In this document: piece after piece, positions 1 through 11,800 of the stretch | Layout of the letters: the number at the start of each line of letters is the position of its first letter | Numbering within the stretch: position 1 is the first letter of the stretch | Origin: Hyphochytrium catenoides | Lineage: Eukaryota > Sar > Hyphochytriomycetes > Hyphochytriales > Hyphochytriaceae | Reading direction: 5' to 3' | Assembly (NCBI GenBank): GCA_900088475.1 | Contig: FLMG01002763.1 | Coordinates: 100,701 to 138,775 of the forward strand | DNA: 38,075 nucleotides | Position numbers and translations under genes: made by a program | The notes under the pieces: generated by a model | What the model was told of the DNA's origin: nothing | Database searches by the model: none | Seen by the model: the letters and a program-made list of their open reading frames with translations, nothing else

Positions 1-303
1 GAAAGAATACCTCTGCGATGGTCTAAGGCTTCGGCTGAGGTGTGCAGCGATAGATGAGAGAAGAGTATACATAGGAGACACCACCCGAAAGAAGCTAGAA
101 GAGCATGCCCATTGCGAATTGCAGCTACATCTATAGTGCGATAACGGCCGATTCCAACGACAGAGAACTGCTGAAGCCACAGTGAGTGGGCAAGAGTGGA
201 TGAAAGAAACCACTGAAAAGCAATGGTACTGAGAGAGAACATTTCTTGGCCATACGTGTGGCCCAAAGCGCACTCAAAGCGGCTGGATCAACCAAAGAAA
301 GAG
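1..303. other. No gene recognised; 3' flank of the sorting nexin gene
   Basis: I find no open frame with plausible splice sites on either strand. The sorting nexin gene on the minus strand stops at 304, so this stretch should contain its 3' untranslated region and perhaps the edge of the next gene. Confidence 0.4.
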
Positions 304-2803
304 TCATAGGAGAGCACTAAAAGGAATTTTAGAGCCCATGGCACCTTGGTCAGCAATCTTTTGCAAGAAATCACTCTCGGCGTTGTAAAACGATTCCCAA
401 GCTAGGTTGACGGTGTTCAGCGCCTGAAAGGAGAATATAAAGCAAGATAAGCCAACTCTCCACGTATTTAGAAAGTAGCCAGCACAAGAGCTAACATTGC
501 TACCATGGACTCCATTGTGGGCATAGGTGGACAGTATGTTGAGAAGGAGGAGAGGAGGGGGGAAGGGTTCTGTTGTACCAATACAGGCCAACGACGCCCG
601 ATTGAAATGGAGAGAATAAAGATGTGACAGACCTTGCTTTCCAGCTCCTCAACGCTACGTGCCCATTCTTTTAGCGGAGCATCACGTGGGTGGAGATGAT
701 ATTTGGCCTACGCGATGAGCACAGGACCAACAGAAGAGTTAGGCTAAGCTGACTGCTTCTAGAGTGATGTGTTGTTGACGACTTGAGCAGGATTTTCTCC
801 TTAACAACCAATTCGTCTGGTACATGGGAGGCAGGAAGGCGCATTGACCCGTACGGTAGACATTACCAAGCTTGCAGATACATATGGGTAGAATTGACAA
901 GTGTTGAAGACCAGAATGAATCACACAAAACATCTACGTTTGGAAGAGTACGGAGAGTGAGAATAGGCTCCTCCTTACCCTGTCTATGTCTCCCTCGATA
1001 AACTCCTTGACCCTAAGCACGGCTGCAGAGAGCAGACGTTCCGAAAACTCCTTGAGGTGAACATTGACTACCTCCGTGATCCATTCCATTGTCTCTTCAA
1101 TGGTCCAGCCTCCTTGATTGGGCTCTTTCTGCTTAGAGTAAGCACAGCAGCGACACAAATGTGGAGAGAAAGGGCCCCATCATCGTTTCAGAGTTGAGAC
1201 GAGTAGGATTTAGAGATGCAACAATCTTAGTGTACACCTTTGTGCCGTTTTCTTCTGCCAGTAGACCCTGCAACTTCTTAAATTCCTCCACAAGGTAGAG
1301 TCCAGAGAGGCACCAAGATCGAGCAGACTGAATGTGCACGTCCAGGGAATTCTGAAGAGCTCCTAGGTGCGTCTCTAACCGCAACAATCTGACAAAGTTT
1401 AGCGTTAGCGTTGGAGGTAAGTCTGAGTAAAAATATACTTCCTTGTCACAGTTCATCATTAGCCTGCTATTGTTCCTGATTCAGCGCTGCATCAACCACA
1501 CATTTCCCTCTTTCAAGTGCTCTTACCTAGACTCTTGCTCTGAAATAGTGTCATCGGTGGGTCTCTTTTCAATCTCAACGAAATCGAAGGTAGAGTCTTC
1601 TGAAGGCTTTGGAAAGAGAGTTAGTAACCGCTATAGCCTCGCTCGAAGACCATACCGCCAGAATCACCCACATCTATACACGTTTCGAACCTTAGCGTAG
1701 ACTTACCCTTCTTTCTGACTCTCTATAGAACCATTTATCGTCTGGGGTAGGAGAACCCGCTATGGCTCTCAAGCGGTTTGGAGTCATAGTGGAACTGAAA
1801 GGAAGGGCCCAAGAAGGAAGGGGGGGTGAAAGGGGAGGGGGTGGCTGATCGGCACCTAAACGAAGGAAGTTCGAGAAAATCTGGACGCTCATGAAGATCT
1901 ATTTTGAAAGAACGAGATGGCAAGGATCGAGGCGGAAGGAAGAGCGAAAGAAGCGACGAGGGGATTGTAAGCGCGCATACAGGGGCAAGACAGGATCAAT
2001 AGAGAGCTTAACTGCAGTACAATGCTCTCCGTTTCTCGCATCCTCTCTAGCTATGTTCTCTTAGGTGAGCCTAAATCCACTATTTTCCTCGTTGCTCACC
2101 TCGTTATCGTGGAGATGTATCCTTTTTTCGTATAGTAGTTGTAGGTATTCAAACATTTGCTCGACCCATCTCTTCAGCCCTTGGTAACGGATTTGTAATT
2201 GCTCCGGAGAGAGAGCGTAAGGTTGGAGCGAGTGCTTGGGGGGCAACTCCACACGTGGCTTCAGAGCTATGGCATCAGACACTTCGGAGATCTGAGAGTA
2301 GCGTCTGGACAGGACAAGCAAAGTGGGAAAGATAGATGGTCAGTATGCTGTGGTAGAACGAGCCTGTGTGATAAAGACCGACTGGGCTCCGAGCTCATTG
2401 TTAGCAAATAGCTTCTAGGAGAGAAACAGACTTGGAAGAGCTTTGGAAAAGGGGTTGAAGCTCGTGCCACAAAGCGGAGAATATACAGGCTTTGAGTGAG
2501 AGACGGAATATGGCAGAGAGTGAGAGAGAGACTACTAAGAAGAGAAGAGGAAAGACGAGAGGTGCTGCTTCTGTCGTCTACCCACCGATAGATTTTCCAT
2601 CCACCGTATCCTTTCTGAGAGACCTCAAACACATAAACGGTGAAGCCCCTTCCGCCGCTTGTCTGAGCGGAATAGAATCCTAAGCCTCTCACGCTTTCGA
2701 TCAGACCGAAAACATTTGATGGCCGGCTCAGGTGAAGAGAGGCTCGGCGTCGAGGCGTGCTTGGGGTGCTGCTGGATCCTATGCTCTCTCTCAGTGGATC
2801 CAT
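304..2803 (-). CDS. PX-domain sorting nexin with BAR-like C-terminus
   Basis: Nine exons read on the minus strand: 2803-2586, 2304-2100, 1887-1856, 1794-1707, 1606-1527, 1388-1238, 1128-979, 707-633 and 423-304. All junction phases agree and give 372 residues ending in TGA. Residues about 38-155 form a PX domain: a beta-strand region with FTVYVFEVSQ, the RRY motif at 73-75, the proline-rich LPPK at 93-96, R112 in the next helix, and FLEL at the end. The RRY and later arginine are the usual phosphatidylinositol-3-phosphate contacts. The rest is long and helical, as in SNX-BAR proteins that tubulate endosomal membranes. The start at 2803 is the first ATG ahead of the PX domain. The 271-nt intron 708-978 could hide one more small exon. 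The third exon uses a weak acceptor (ATGAG) chosen because it keeps the frame. The subfamily is not assignable by eye. Confidence 0.8.
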
Positions 2804-3600
2804 GACCTAGTGTCGAGGCGAGTTGAGCCCGCGCAAAAGAACCCAAGACTATGGCAATCCAAAGTGACGCAGGAGGGACAATTGGACGTGAAGTTGTTTC
2901 TCCAGAAACAGATCAGATAGTGCAATACCGCAATCTCCGTCCAATTAGAAGTTTTCTAAGCAGGATGGGAGCCCATTTGCCTTGACATATGAGAGAGGAC
3001 TTCTTCTGGGAGATCTGGAGCCAGCCGGAGAGAGATGGTCATAGGGGAGTAGGTACCAAGAGAGCAAGCGGAGATACGCATACAAACTTCTGACCTTCAG
3101 AACAAACACCGAGTCAGAGAGAGCCAGATGTTAGTCAGGGCCCGACAAGACCAGATGAGAAGCCGGTAGAGAGTCAAGGTGAAACCATGCGGAGGATGAA
3201 AGTGGTCGACGCCGGTGTACCGCCTGCAGGCTGCTGCGGCTGCTCTTGTTACTCCTCATGCTGCTCTTGCTGCTACTCCTTCTGCTCCGCCTCAGCTGTA
3301 CTCCCACTGCTGCTCCTTCTGCTGCCACAGCTCTGCTACTGCAGCAGGAGGGCGGGAGGACATGAACCGAAGAGAAAGTCACAAATCACCACCTGGGTTC
3401 CTGCGGCTTCTTATTGGCCCACCCACCCCCTAAGCATCTGGGGGAATACTAGGTTTGGAGCTAATTTTCTGGAAGCCTACCCACTTTGAAGAACGATGAG
3501 TTCAAGCTACATTATTACTTTATCCTCGAGATTATTATTGTTATTGCATCGCCAGCAGGCACGGACCAACGGATGCAGCAGAGCCTAACGCTAGCTGGTC
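2804..3600. other. Intergenic region between divergent genes, with an Ala/Leu-type CTG-rich stretch
   Basis: This is the upstream side of the sorting nexin gene. At 3215-3350 runs of gctgct/ctgctc repeats keep all three plus frames open: one reads alanine-rich, one leucine-rich, one cysteine-rich. Low-complexity sequence like this does not by itself show coding. No promoter motif was assigned. Confidence 0.35.
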
Positions 3601-3631
3601 AGAAGCACAGCCATCTTCGCCGCAAGAGCCA

Positions 3632-3931
3632 ACCGAATAGACGCCGAGAGAAGATCTTAGCCTTGATGCTCAACGCATTCCCTTGGCGGCGCAGTCAGGA
3701 GGAACCTCTACTCAACCACCACCAGCGTGCTACTATACTCTCATAGTGACAGCCGAAAGAGACAATGATGGAAGCAACAATAGCGAAAAGGCGAGAAAGG
3801 ACCGGAGCTCGACGTCCAACAGGGTGAGAAGCAGTACTGGTCCAACATGGTTTGGATTATGATAGGGCGTCCAGATCTTTAGCTGGTATAACCTTCCACC
3901 TCCACCACCACCTTATTATACTATCTACCAG
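3632..3931 (+). CDS. Possible coding exons of an unidentified proline-rich protein
   Basis: Two plus-strand segments join in phase. The first is open from about 3642 to 3823, ends at a good donor (AGG|GTGAG), and reads a hydrophilic stretch with STQPPPACYYTL. A 51-nt intron leads to 3875-3931, which reads IFSWYNLPPPPPPYYTIYQ and ends CAG|GT. Both exons carry a polyproline run followed by a Tyr-Tyr pair. An in-frame TAG lies just upstream at about 3639, so the 5' side is unresolved, as is the 3' continuation. This could be part of the same gene as the exons near 5045-5677. No family is recognised. Confidence 0.3.
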
Positions 3932-5040
3932 GTTGTTGGCTCAAACTGGCGGAACGATTGCTGCTAGAAGGAGGTATGCACAGAATGCCTACCATCTATC
4001 GTTTTTCTATGACACCACTAGGTTCTAGGAGCAACACACTCAGATCACAGCATTTAACCAACAAACATGTCGCTCTTCTTCTTCATGACCCGCGTTTCTT
4101 TCCCAGCTCCAAGTGACCCGCATTTAGTCCTCTTCCCAAGTGCCCTTGCGCCAGTCTATGACCCTCCTCCTTTCTGCTACCACCCTTGTAAGTTGTCTAA
4201 TTATTACAGAGCGCAGCAGCGTCGTTCAGGCCACAAGCACTACTAGTGAGCTTACACGTGGGCACTAGAACGAAGGGGCTGGGCTATGGAAGAAGAGAAA
4301 TTCCCGTGTTCCCATCCTGGTCAAAATCCATTTCAAAGTCTGACCTGACAATTCTTCCCATTGCTATCCGTTCTTGTCGCCTCCTTCGTTGGCAAAGCCT
4401 CAGACTCAATGATGGACCCTCCTACGTGGCACCGGAGCGGCCCCCATTGCTGCTGTTGCAGAAGAGTTCTAGAAAGGCCAATGCAGTACATACAAGCAAC
4501 ATATATAGGTCAAGCACCAGCCAACATGCGGCGTCGTTTCTCCTTGGTCTCGTGCACAACTGGGACCAGGAGACAGACTTTGTGCTGGCGCGCCCCTATA
4601 GCTCTGCTTCTGATCAATCTCTGCTCAGACCTGCAGACTGCGGGCCATCCCATGGTAGATAACTGCAGACGACGACAGGAACATGATCGACATGATGTCG
4701 ATCGAAGACTGGAGCAAAGTGATGTTGATGAGTTGAAGATTTGTATTGGAAGAAACTTTCATCGATGCGACACTTAAGGTCTTGACCTCAAATTCCAGTA
4801 TGAGTGATCTGGGGACTGTGATCTGGAAGATTTCATTATTTCTTCCGTTGAAAGTTTGGCGTTCCCTTCTATAACAAACCATGAAGCAATGTGGTCCCAT
4901 GTGAAGGGTGTCGTGGACCTTGTAGAGAGACTCCGATGGATTTTGCTGCTACACTACATTCATATTTCTCCCTTCGCCGCAGTTCTTCATATATATATCT
5001 CTTGCCACCTCTTCTCTGTCTCTTCGGCCTCCAATAAAGC
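3932..5040. other. Unresolved stretch with weak coding signal
   Basis: Several medium-length open frames occur on the plus strand (for example 4361-4777) and one on the minus strand (4625-4900), but none forms a convincing chain with consistent splice phases. The plus-strand text at about 4870-4945 (reading WSHVKGVVDLVERLR) resembles a helical membrane-coat or BAR-type sequence and may belong to the gene whose exons lie at 5045-5677. I do not assign it. Confidence 0.25.
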
Positions 5041-5677
5041 TTCTGCGCTATCAATAATGGCTCAATCGTTCTCGCGGGTAATAAGGACTCTGTCTCGCTT
5101 CTCTGGGCGTATTGTGAGGTGATCGCGAGAACGGAAGCTGTGCATGAAGATCACGAAGATCATCACCGCTTCCTGCACGTCGCGCTTCTCCAGAGACAGA
5201 AAGGCGGAAGCTAGGTTAGCCTTCCAACTGCTTACGTCCGCTGAGAGTGATTACTACCGCCAGGAAAGGGAGATGCCCGAAAGCGTCGGCCCCTACGTGT
5301 CAAGCTCAGGCAGGTAACACTATTTCTCATTATGGTGGGACTCTTGAGGCTCTATCTTAGTGCTTGCAGAACTTACCTACGTACTATTAACATTTCCTAC
5401 TCGTTTCAGTGGGATCGATTCTGAGGGATCATCCTGTACATCTTCTGGGAGTCTGCGCTTGAGTTTTCCCCAGTCTCTCGTCCCTGATCTCCTTTCGCCC
5501 ATAGTCTCTGCATCTAAGGTCTGCGAACTGAATGATGTCAGCTGCAGTCAAGCGAATGAGGAAGCTAAGCAGCTTTGCTCACATTGCCCTCGTCTGCCCA
5601 CCTTATTGTCTACTATAGGAGAAGAATATAACCTATTAGGCATAGTATGCGACAAGGCGATGGGGAGAGTAATTTAG
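5041..5677 (+). CDS. 3' exons of an unidentified plus-strand gene, with an apparent frameshift
   Basis: From about 5041 one plus frame is open to about 5215 and reads a helical, acidic and histidine-rich segment ending HVALLQRQK. The next frame then takes over near 5200 with AEARLAFQLLTSAES and runs to a donor at 5311. A 97-nt intron (5312-5408) splices in phase to 5409, and that frame stops at 5677. No splice pair I tried bridges the frame change near 5200, so it looks like a one-base indel, either real decay or a sequence error. The helical text with many charged residues would suit a BAR-like or coiled-coil protein; that is inference. The stop lies 141 bases before the SEC16 start. Confidence 0.4.
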
Positions 5678-5818
5678 AGCCTGGTAGGTGAGGAGTGGGA
5701 GAGTAAAGGGTGAGAAGCGTGGGACAGGAGGACCCCTCACTCTGAGTGATAGCGACTGCTGCGTGCATTTGACAACCTCTCATACCTTGACGCTCGCACT
5801 ACGGTGACTGATTGATTT

Positions 5819-8800
5819 ATGTCTCTAGTGTTCAGCACGTCGACTCCTCCTGTCACAACAAGATCGGAGGCGGGGCAAACTCAAGGAGAGCCTAGCGCCG
5901 CTCTCCCTCCTGAGCTGCTTAAGCTAGACAGCACCGTCCGTTCTACTTCTTCCGGTAAGGCTTCAGACGGTAACAGCGGTGGTGCTGCCCTCCTTTACCT
6001 CCTTTAGTGTGCCATCTTGAGTGCAATCTGTCTCTTGCTTCACACTTTCCTACTCATTAAGCCCTTCGCATATCCCTCTAGTCCTGACCTTACTGAGCCG
6101 CTTCATGGGGTTATGTGTTGAATACAGAGAGCTGGGAGCTTATATCGCAAAGTGAGGCAGGCAGTATGGACAGCGCGATGGAGAGCAACGGTGAGGAGGC
6201 CAAGACAAGAGACGGTAAGACCAGTTATGGGGGAAAAGAGATGAATGAGGTCAGCAAGCCTGAGAATACGAGGGACCAGCGCTCTATATGGGGTTCGGCG
6301 CCGAAGCGTACGGAACCCCAGGGTATCAGTAGAGGGACATCTCCATCAAAAAGTAAAATCTACTTTTTGCTTTTTGTTGTGCAGAGTATCCGCCGTCGGA
6401 GTCCAAGACAGTAAACACAACCGACTTCCCTTCCTCTTCTCCGCCCAAGATTGACCTGAGCAGCCCGTCTCTTGCCATTAAAGAGACTAGAAGTAGAACA
6501 AGAAGAAGAACGAACTCTGCCCAGAAAAGGGTGGAAGAGAAGTTCAGGGGGCTCAAGGCCGAAGTACGGAGCGGAGAGCCTGATGTCACGTCCCTTTCCT
6601 CTACTGTCCCGCCTCTCTCCTCCTCTCCACTGTCCTCGTCTGCGGAGGATCTGGCCTTTAAGGGCCGTGATATTCTTGCCGCTGGTTTTAATTCCAGCCC
6701 TAAAGGACACATAGAAAAGCCAACAGCGGTTGAGGAGGACCTACCATTAAGTGATGGGTTCGGTGGCGTCGGAGAAAGTGAAAGAGAAGGAAGTTCTGGC
6801 CCTAATGAGCTCCCTGGGTCTCTATCTGTCTCACCCTCCTCTAAGAGGGATAGAGCAACCACTGAATCGCCATCCTCCGGTCACAATCTTTCCTCCGTTA
6901 ATGGGCACGGGGAAAGGGTCGCAAATGTTCCGTGCCAGCTACCTGGCTTGGGAGAAGCCAAGGGGTTAGAAGACAGACACGGTGAGAATATGGGAGATGT
7001 TCCGTATCAGCTACCTCGCTTGGAAGGGGCCAAGGGGTTAGAAGAACCCGTTTCTTCTCACGTCAAGCAAGACATGGTATTCTCTACAGAAGAGGCATCC
7101 ACTAGCTGGCCCGCCGACGCAAGCCATGCTTTCAGTTACCCTTTGTCTGAGCCAACTGAAGTGCCGCACTCCTCCGAGGTATCTCAACCCGGCACTCCGG
7201 CGGCGGAGGGATTGATCAAGCAGAGAGAAGAACCCAGCCTGTCTCCAGGCAAAGCAATTGTTGCTTGGCCGCCGGATGATACCGTGGCTCTCCGGCAAAA
7301 CTCATCTGACCGAGGACCAGAGGACTCGGTCGCGGCTCTGTCTAGTGCTGGTGACAGGAAGAGCTCGATTGGGGACGCATCCACACTGTTCTCAGGGTGC
7401 GAGGATCCTGTCCATTCGTCATCATTTCAAGCTGCATTAGCTCAAGTGGTAGCAGGAGAGAGCGACAATTTCTTCGCTTCTTACGGAGCAGGAGAGCGCT
7501 CATTTGACTCGCCTCTAGGCCCTGTTTCTTCTTTCAAGGAAGGAAAGAACGAAGCTGAAGCGGGAGCGATCACTTCTCTTACCGCTACGAGTGAGACACA
7601 GCCGACAGCTATGGAGAGCTTCGACGTGACAACAGGTAGCCAGGTTTCCTATAGAGGAGGGAGAGAAGAAGATAAAGTGGACCGTCTTCTCCCGTCGTCT
7701 TCCCCCTATACTGGGGGCATCGGAGTGAAGATGAGCGAACTATCAGAGCACTTTGGTATGACATCGACTTCCTCGTTGCATGTGACGGAAGATGGTGTGA
7801 CGATCGCGTCTTCCCCACAGGGCGCCGCATCTGCTGCTTCTGCCGTTAAAGGACCTCCATCTACCGCGTCTGCTTCTGTCAGCCCTTTATCATCTCAAAG
7901 TCTCTTTACTGCTCGTCCTTCGGACACCTTCTTTGCTATGGCACAAGACAGGGGAGGAGCTGAAGATGAGGTTGCTGCTCCACCGCCGAAATCGACTTTG
8001 TTCGCCACTGATTCTATTCCCAAACCCGATGATTCTCCTTTTGTCAACGCTGAAGGGACCTATGACCCCGTTAAGGTGGATTTTGATGCTCAAGGGACAG
8101 AGCCGGAGGCAGGAGAGAAAACGGGGAGGCATCTCACGGTGTCAGACCTGCGCTCTCCTATGACTGAGCATATTGGCCCTCGAGATACAAGCGCTTTTGA
8201 CCTACCACCTCTTACATCTCTCTCGTCCCTCCCGCTGACTCAACCCGAAATAACCAGCACAAGCGTCCCAGTGATAGAGACCTCTAAGTCCAGTATCTTA
8301 GAAGAAGATCCAGCAGAGAGGCAGAAAGTCGGTGAAGAAAGTGGACTGAATACTGATCCTCTTGAGGCTGCAACCCGTCCCAAGCGCTCCTCTGTGGGCG
8401 ACGCGTCCACGCTCTTCGGCGATTCCGAGGGACAGCAATCGGACTTTTTCGGCCCTGTGAGGACCAACAGCTACAATAGTCCGTTTTCTTCGACATTGCC
8501 ATCATCCTTCCCGTCTACAGAGGGAACTTCTGTCTCGTTTGGTAGCAGATTTGGTGACCAGGGTAGTCTTCCACAGGAAGACACGATGTTCGCTTTCTCT
8601 ACTGCATCTGAGGCATCCCCAGCATCTTCGACCGTCTTGTTCCCTGTCTCTGTATCTCCGAAACGTTTACAAGAGCAGGCAACATTCCCATCTTCAGCGA
8701 TCGACGTGTCTTATTCGCAAACAAAGAAGCCTAGCAGTCCAAGAAGCGCCAAAGTTTCGCCACGTAACTCAACACAACTCTCTCCGAGGAGAGATGCGTC

Positions 8801-11800
8801 TTCTCTTTTCGATTCTGGCCAAGAAGAGCAAAAGTTTGACAAGCCTTTGGAAGGTGGAGTCGCGTCCTTCCCTCCTCCTCCTGGCCCCGACTACTGGACA
8901 AAGCCTGAGAGTCCTCCAAGAGTTAGACATGATGGTGGCGAGAAGGCTGGCAGAGGTGATGGCCAAGGGATGGCAGGAAGGGATACAGAAGAGCGACGTG
9001 TGATTCCTCAGTCGCCGCCTCCGGTGGCTGCCTCCCTGTTCTCTCCCCTAAATAGTGCCGATCCTTTTTTGAGAGAGAGAGGGTTTTCAACCCCGAAAGC
9101 AGATGCGAGCTCACTTTTCGCCAGTTCGCCCAAAGGAGATGCTTCCTCCCTATTTGGTACACCACCTTCCTCCTCAGACCCGTTCTCTTCCTCAGCCACT
9201 CTGATGTCTGCAGCGTACTCACTGTCTGCAACAGAAACCAGTAATCCCTTCTCAGGACCCGTCCCCACCTCGGCTTATGACCCGTTCAGTGGTCGTAGTC
9301 CTGTTATAGACAATTCTTTTGGGCCGCGAACAACGGCTTCTGAAGCTGCTCTTTCTCTATCTAGCACTGGCTCTTCGACGATGCCAGGCTCAGGACAGCG
9401 ACCCCGCCTCTCCCCTCGCAAGATGGCTCCTCCCTCACCGGTTCTTATCCCTCCGAAAAGTATAGAGGGTGCTACTCTGAACATACAGACAGCTGAGGAC
9501 GCTCTCCAGAAAGCGGCACCTATGGCTCCCTTGCAGTCCTTCCCCGCCTCCGCCCCAGGTATATACGAGAAGATGGCTTATGAAGTATACAGTACTTCAG
9601 CCTAGCCTCAGATGCGTGCTCCCTTCGATCTTCTCCCTGTCGAACTCGGCCTGCTATTCTCTCATTCTCGTTCCGCTATAAACTCTTCAGCCTTTTCGTT
9701 TTGTCCCCGACTTGTCACTGACTTGTGGGCGTCAGGCTCCCGGACCACCTCTCCCTCTGGAAGGCCTAGAATGCACCCTCCTTCTTATTTTGGCTTCGAA
9801 TCATCAACGCGACGTCCCCCTGAAGCTCAACCAGGTGTGAATCCGGTGCCGCCCCCGTTCTTACGGGGCATCGCTTTAGTTTGTCGTTAGCACCTTCCGT
9901 GGTTTACAGAGTTGTCCGCTGCCTGTAACCACCCCTCTCTCCTTTGTATCGCTCCTCTAGGCGAGGTAGAAACATCTACATTGAAGCAGCGGCAAGAGCC
10001 ACCTCCGGCAATCTCGTTCAGTTCTTCGTCCTTGGGTGGACGCTCACCATCCTCACGCGCTGGTTCTCCCAAGGCAGCAAAGACCTCTCATCATTCTTCA
10101 GCAGGCAGAAGCTTAGCATTAGAAACTACCGACGTTAATAGAAGCGAAATGACAGGAGCAGGAGCGTCTTCGGAGCAGATCTATGCAGCCGAACTTTTTG
10201 GAGGACCCCCTCCAGAAGATCCATTTGCCTCGTCGTTTTATAATCCCCCTGTTCTCAGAGAAAGTATGGCGGAAGTCAAACAGGAGGAGCCGGTAGGTTT
10301 GCTTTATACATTGCTAGTCTTCTAGTTCCTATTGGACGTACAGTTGACAGGGTATGCGGTACCTCCGTCATCAAGTAACTCACTCTCCTTACTCCTATAG
10401 TTGTAGCCTCCTTGCTCCGACTTCCGCGGCCGTGCGCTTTCACTTCCAATAGTGTTACGTGTACTCTCACCCTGTATCGTTCTTCTCTAGTATTTCTCTA
10501 CACTTTGGGTTGTTGTTAGAGTTGTATACCCTTTCTGCGATGAGTTCATCCTTCCCCTCTTACCTAGTGGTCTCAGCATCAGCTATCCCTGTTCACCACC
10601 TGTCTTGCGATGCTGTCCCTTTTCCATAGCCCCCACCGCCTGTTACCGGGGATGTCTTTGGTGGTGAGACCAGAAACGACATGGCTGACATTTTCAGCTC
10701 TGAACCTACCAAAGGGATTGCTGGAGGGAAGTTCGGAGCCTTTGAAGTCCCTCCACCTCCTGCTGCGGAGCTGTTTGGAAAGACTTCTCCACGCACCACA
10801 TCCTCCATCTTTGGCGCCTCTTCATCCACATTCTCGTCACCTTTCCCCTCTTCTACCCCAACCCCATCTTCTTCTTGGCCACAAGCCAGGAATGAGAGCG
10901 AAAATCCTGCGTCGTCTATCTTCTCCCACCCTCCTGCTCATAGCACAGATTACGGTATGACCCAAGCAGCTAGTATTCCCGCGCACTCATCTTCCCGCTT
11001 CACCGGAGGAACGGGGGCCAACTCAAGCGGGATACCTGGTGGTCCTTCCTCTTACACGGGCCCTTCTCAGCAGTCGGGCTCTTTTTCTCGGAACGCCACA
11101 GCCCCTCCCTCCTCAAAATGGCCCCTGCCCCCTTCCGCTGCGCACCAAAAGCATCCAGCACCCACACAGGTAATTGGGCCCGATCACATACTACATAAGG
11201 TAGCTGATAACAGTATCTTCCTTCCTACTTTTTCCGTCTCTCATTGTCGACATGGTCTCCTACTCCTCTATTATGCAGCCGAGTTTTGCACCGGCGCCCT
11301 CCTTAGCAGCTCCTAGTTTTCCTGCCGCCCCAACAGACCCATATAGCTACCAGTCACCCTTAAGAACCGCGACAAGACAAGAACCATCAGCCTTCTTCTC
11401 TCCTACACCGGCCGCGGTACCTTCATCGGGTGAGCTTGAGAGTACTTTCGACTCTTTTGATGTAGCTGCTTCCTTTCTGTTTGCCCGCTCCCTATGTTAG
11501 CGAGATGAGCTGCTGTAGACATTTCTTGTGCTTGTCCTTGCATCAAATAGTACAACTAACCCAAAGCAAATAGGCCCTTCCTCTTTCTTCTCCCCTCAAG
11601 CTCCCCGGTATGGAGAAGCCCCATCTCCGTACCCGTCTACCTTCACACCCCAGCGCCCTCCAGCCGTCACCCAGTCATACGGAACCGTAACTCCCAATCC
11701 TCTGGATATGATCAAGAGGTCAATATTCAAAAATGTGGTTATTATCATCATGCATTTTCAAACCATGAGAAGCTTAGTCTTATCTTCCCCAAGATCTCTT

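Noticed and set aside
3187-3489. Cys-rich or Ala-rich 100-residue protein at the CTG-rich stretch
   Set aside because: All three frames stay open because of simple-repeat composition; no frame joins to exons with matching phase.
6353-6384. A 32-nt intron in SEC16
   Set aside because: Splicing from the donor at 6323 gives a 62-nt intron of normal size with the same phase, so the very short intron is unnecessary.
6326-6862. 178-codon open frame on the minus strand opposite SEC16
   Set aside because: It is the complement of Ser-rich SEC16 coding sequence and has no splice or start support; such antisense frames are common opposite TCN-rich DNA.
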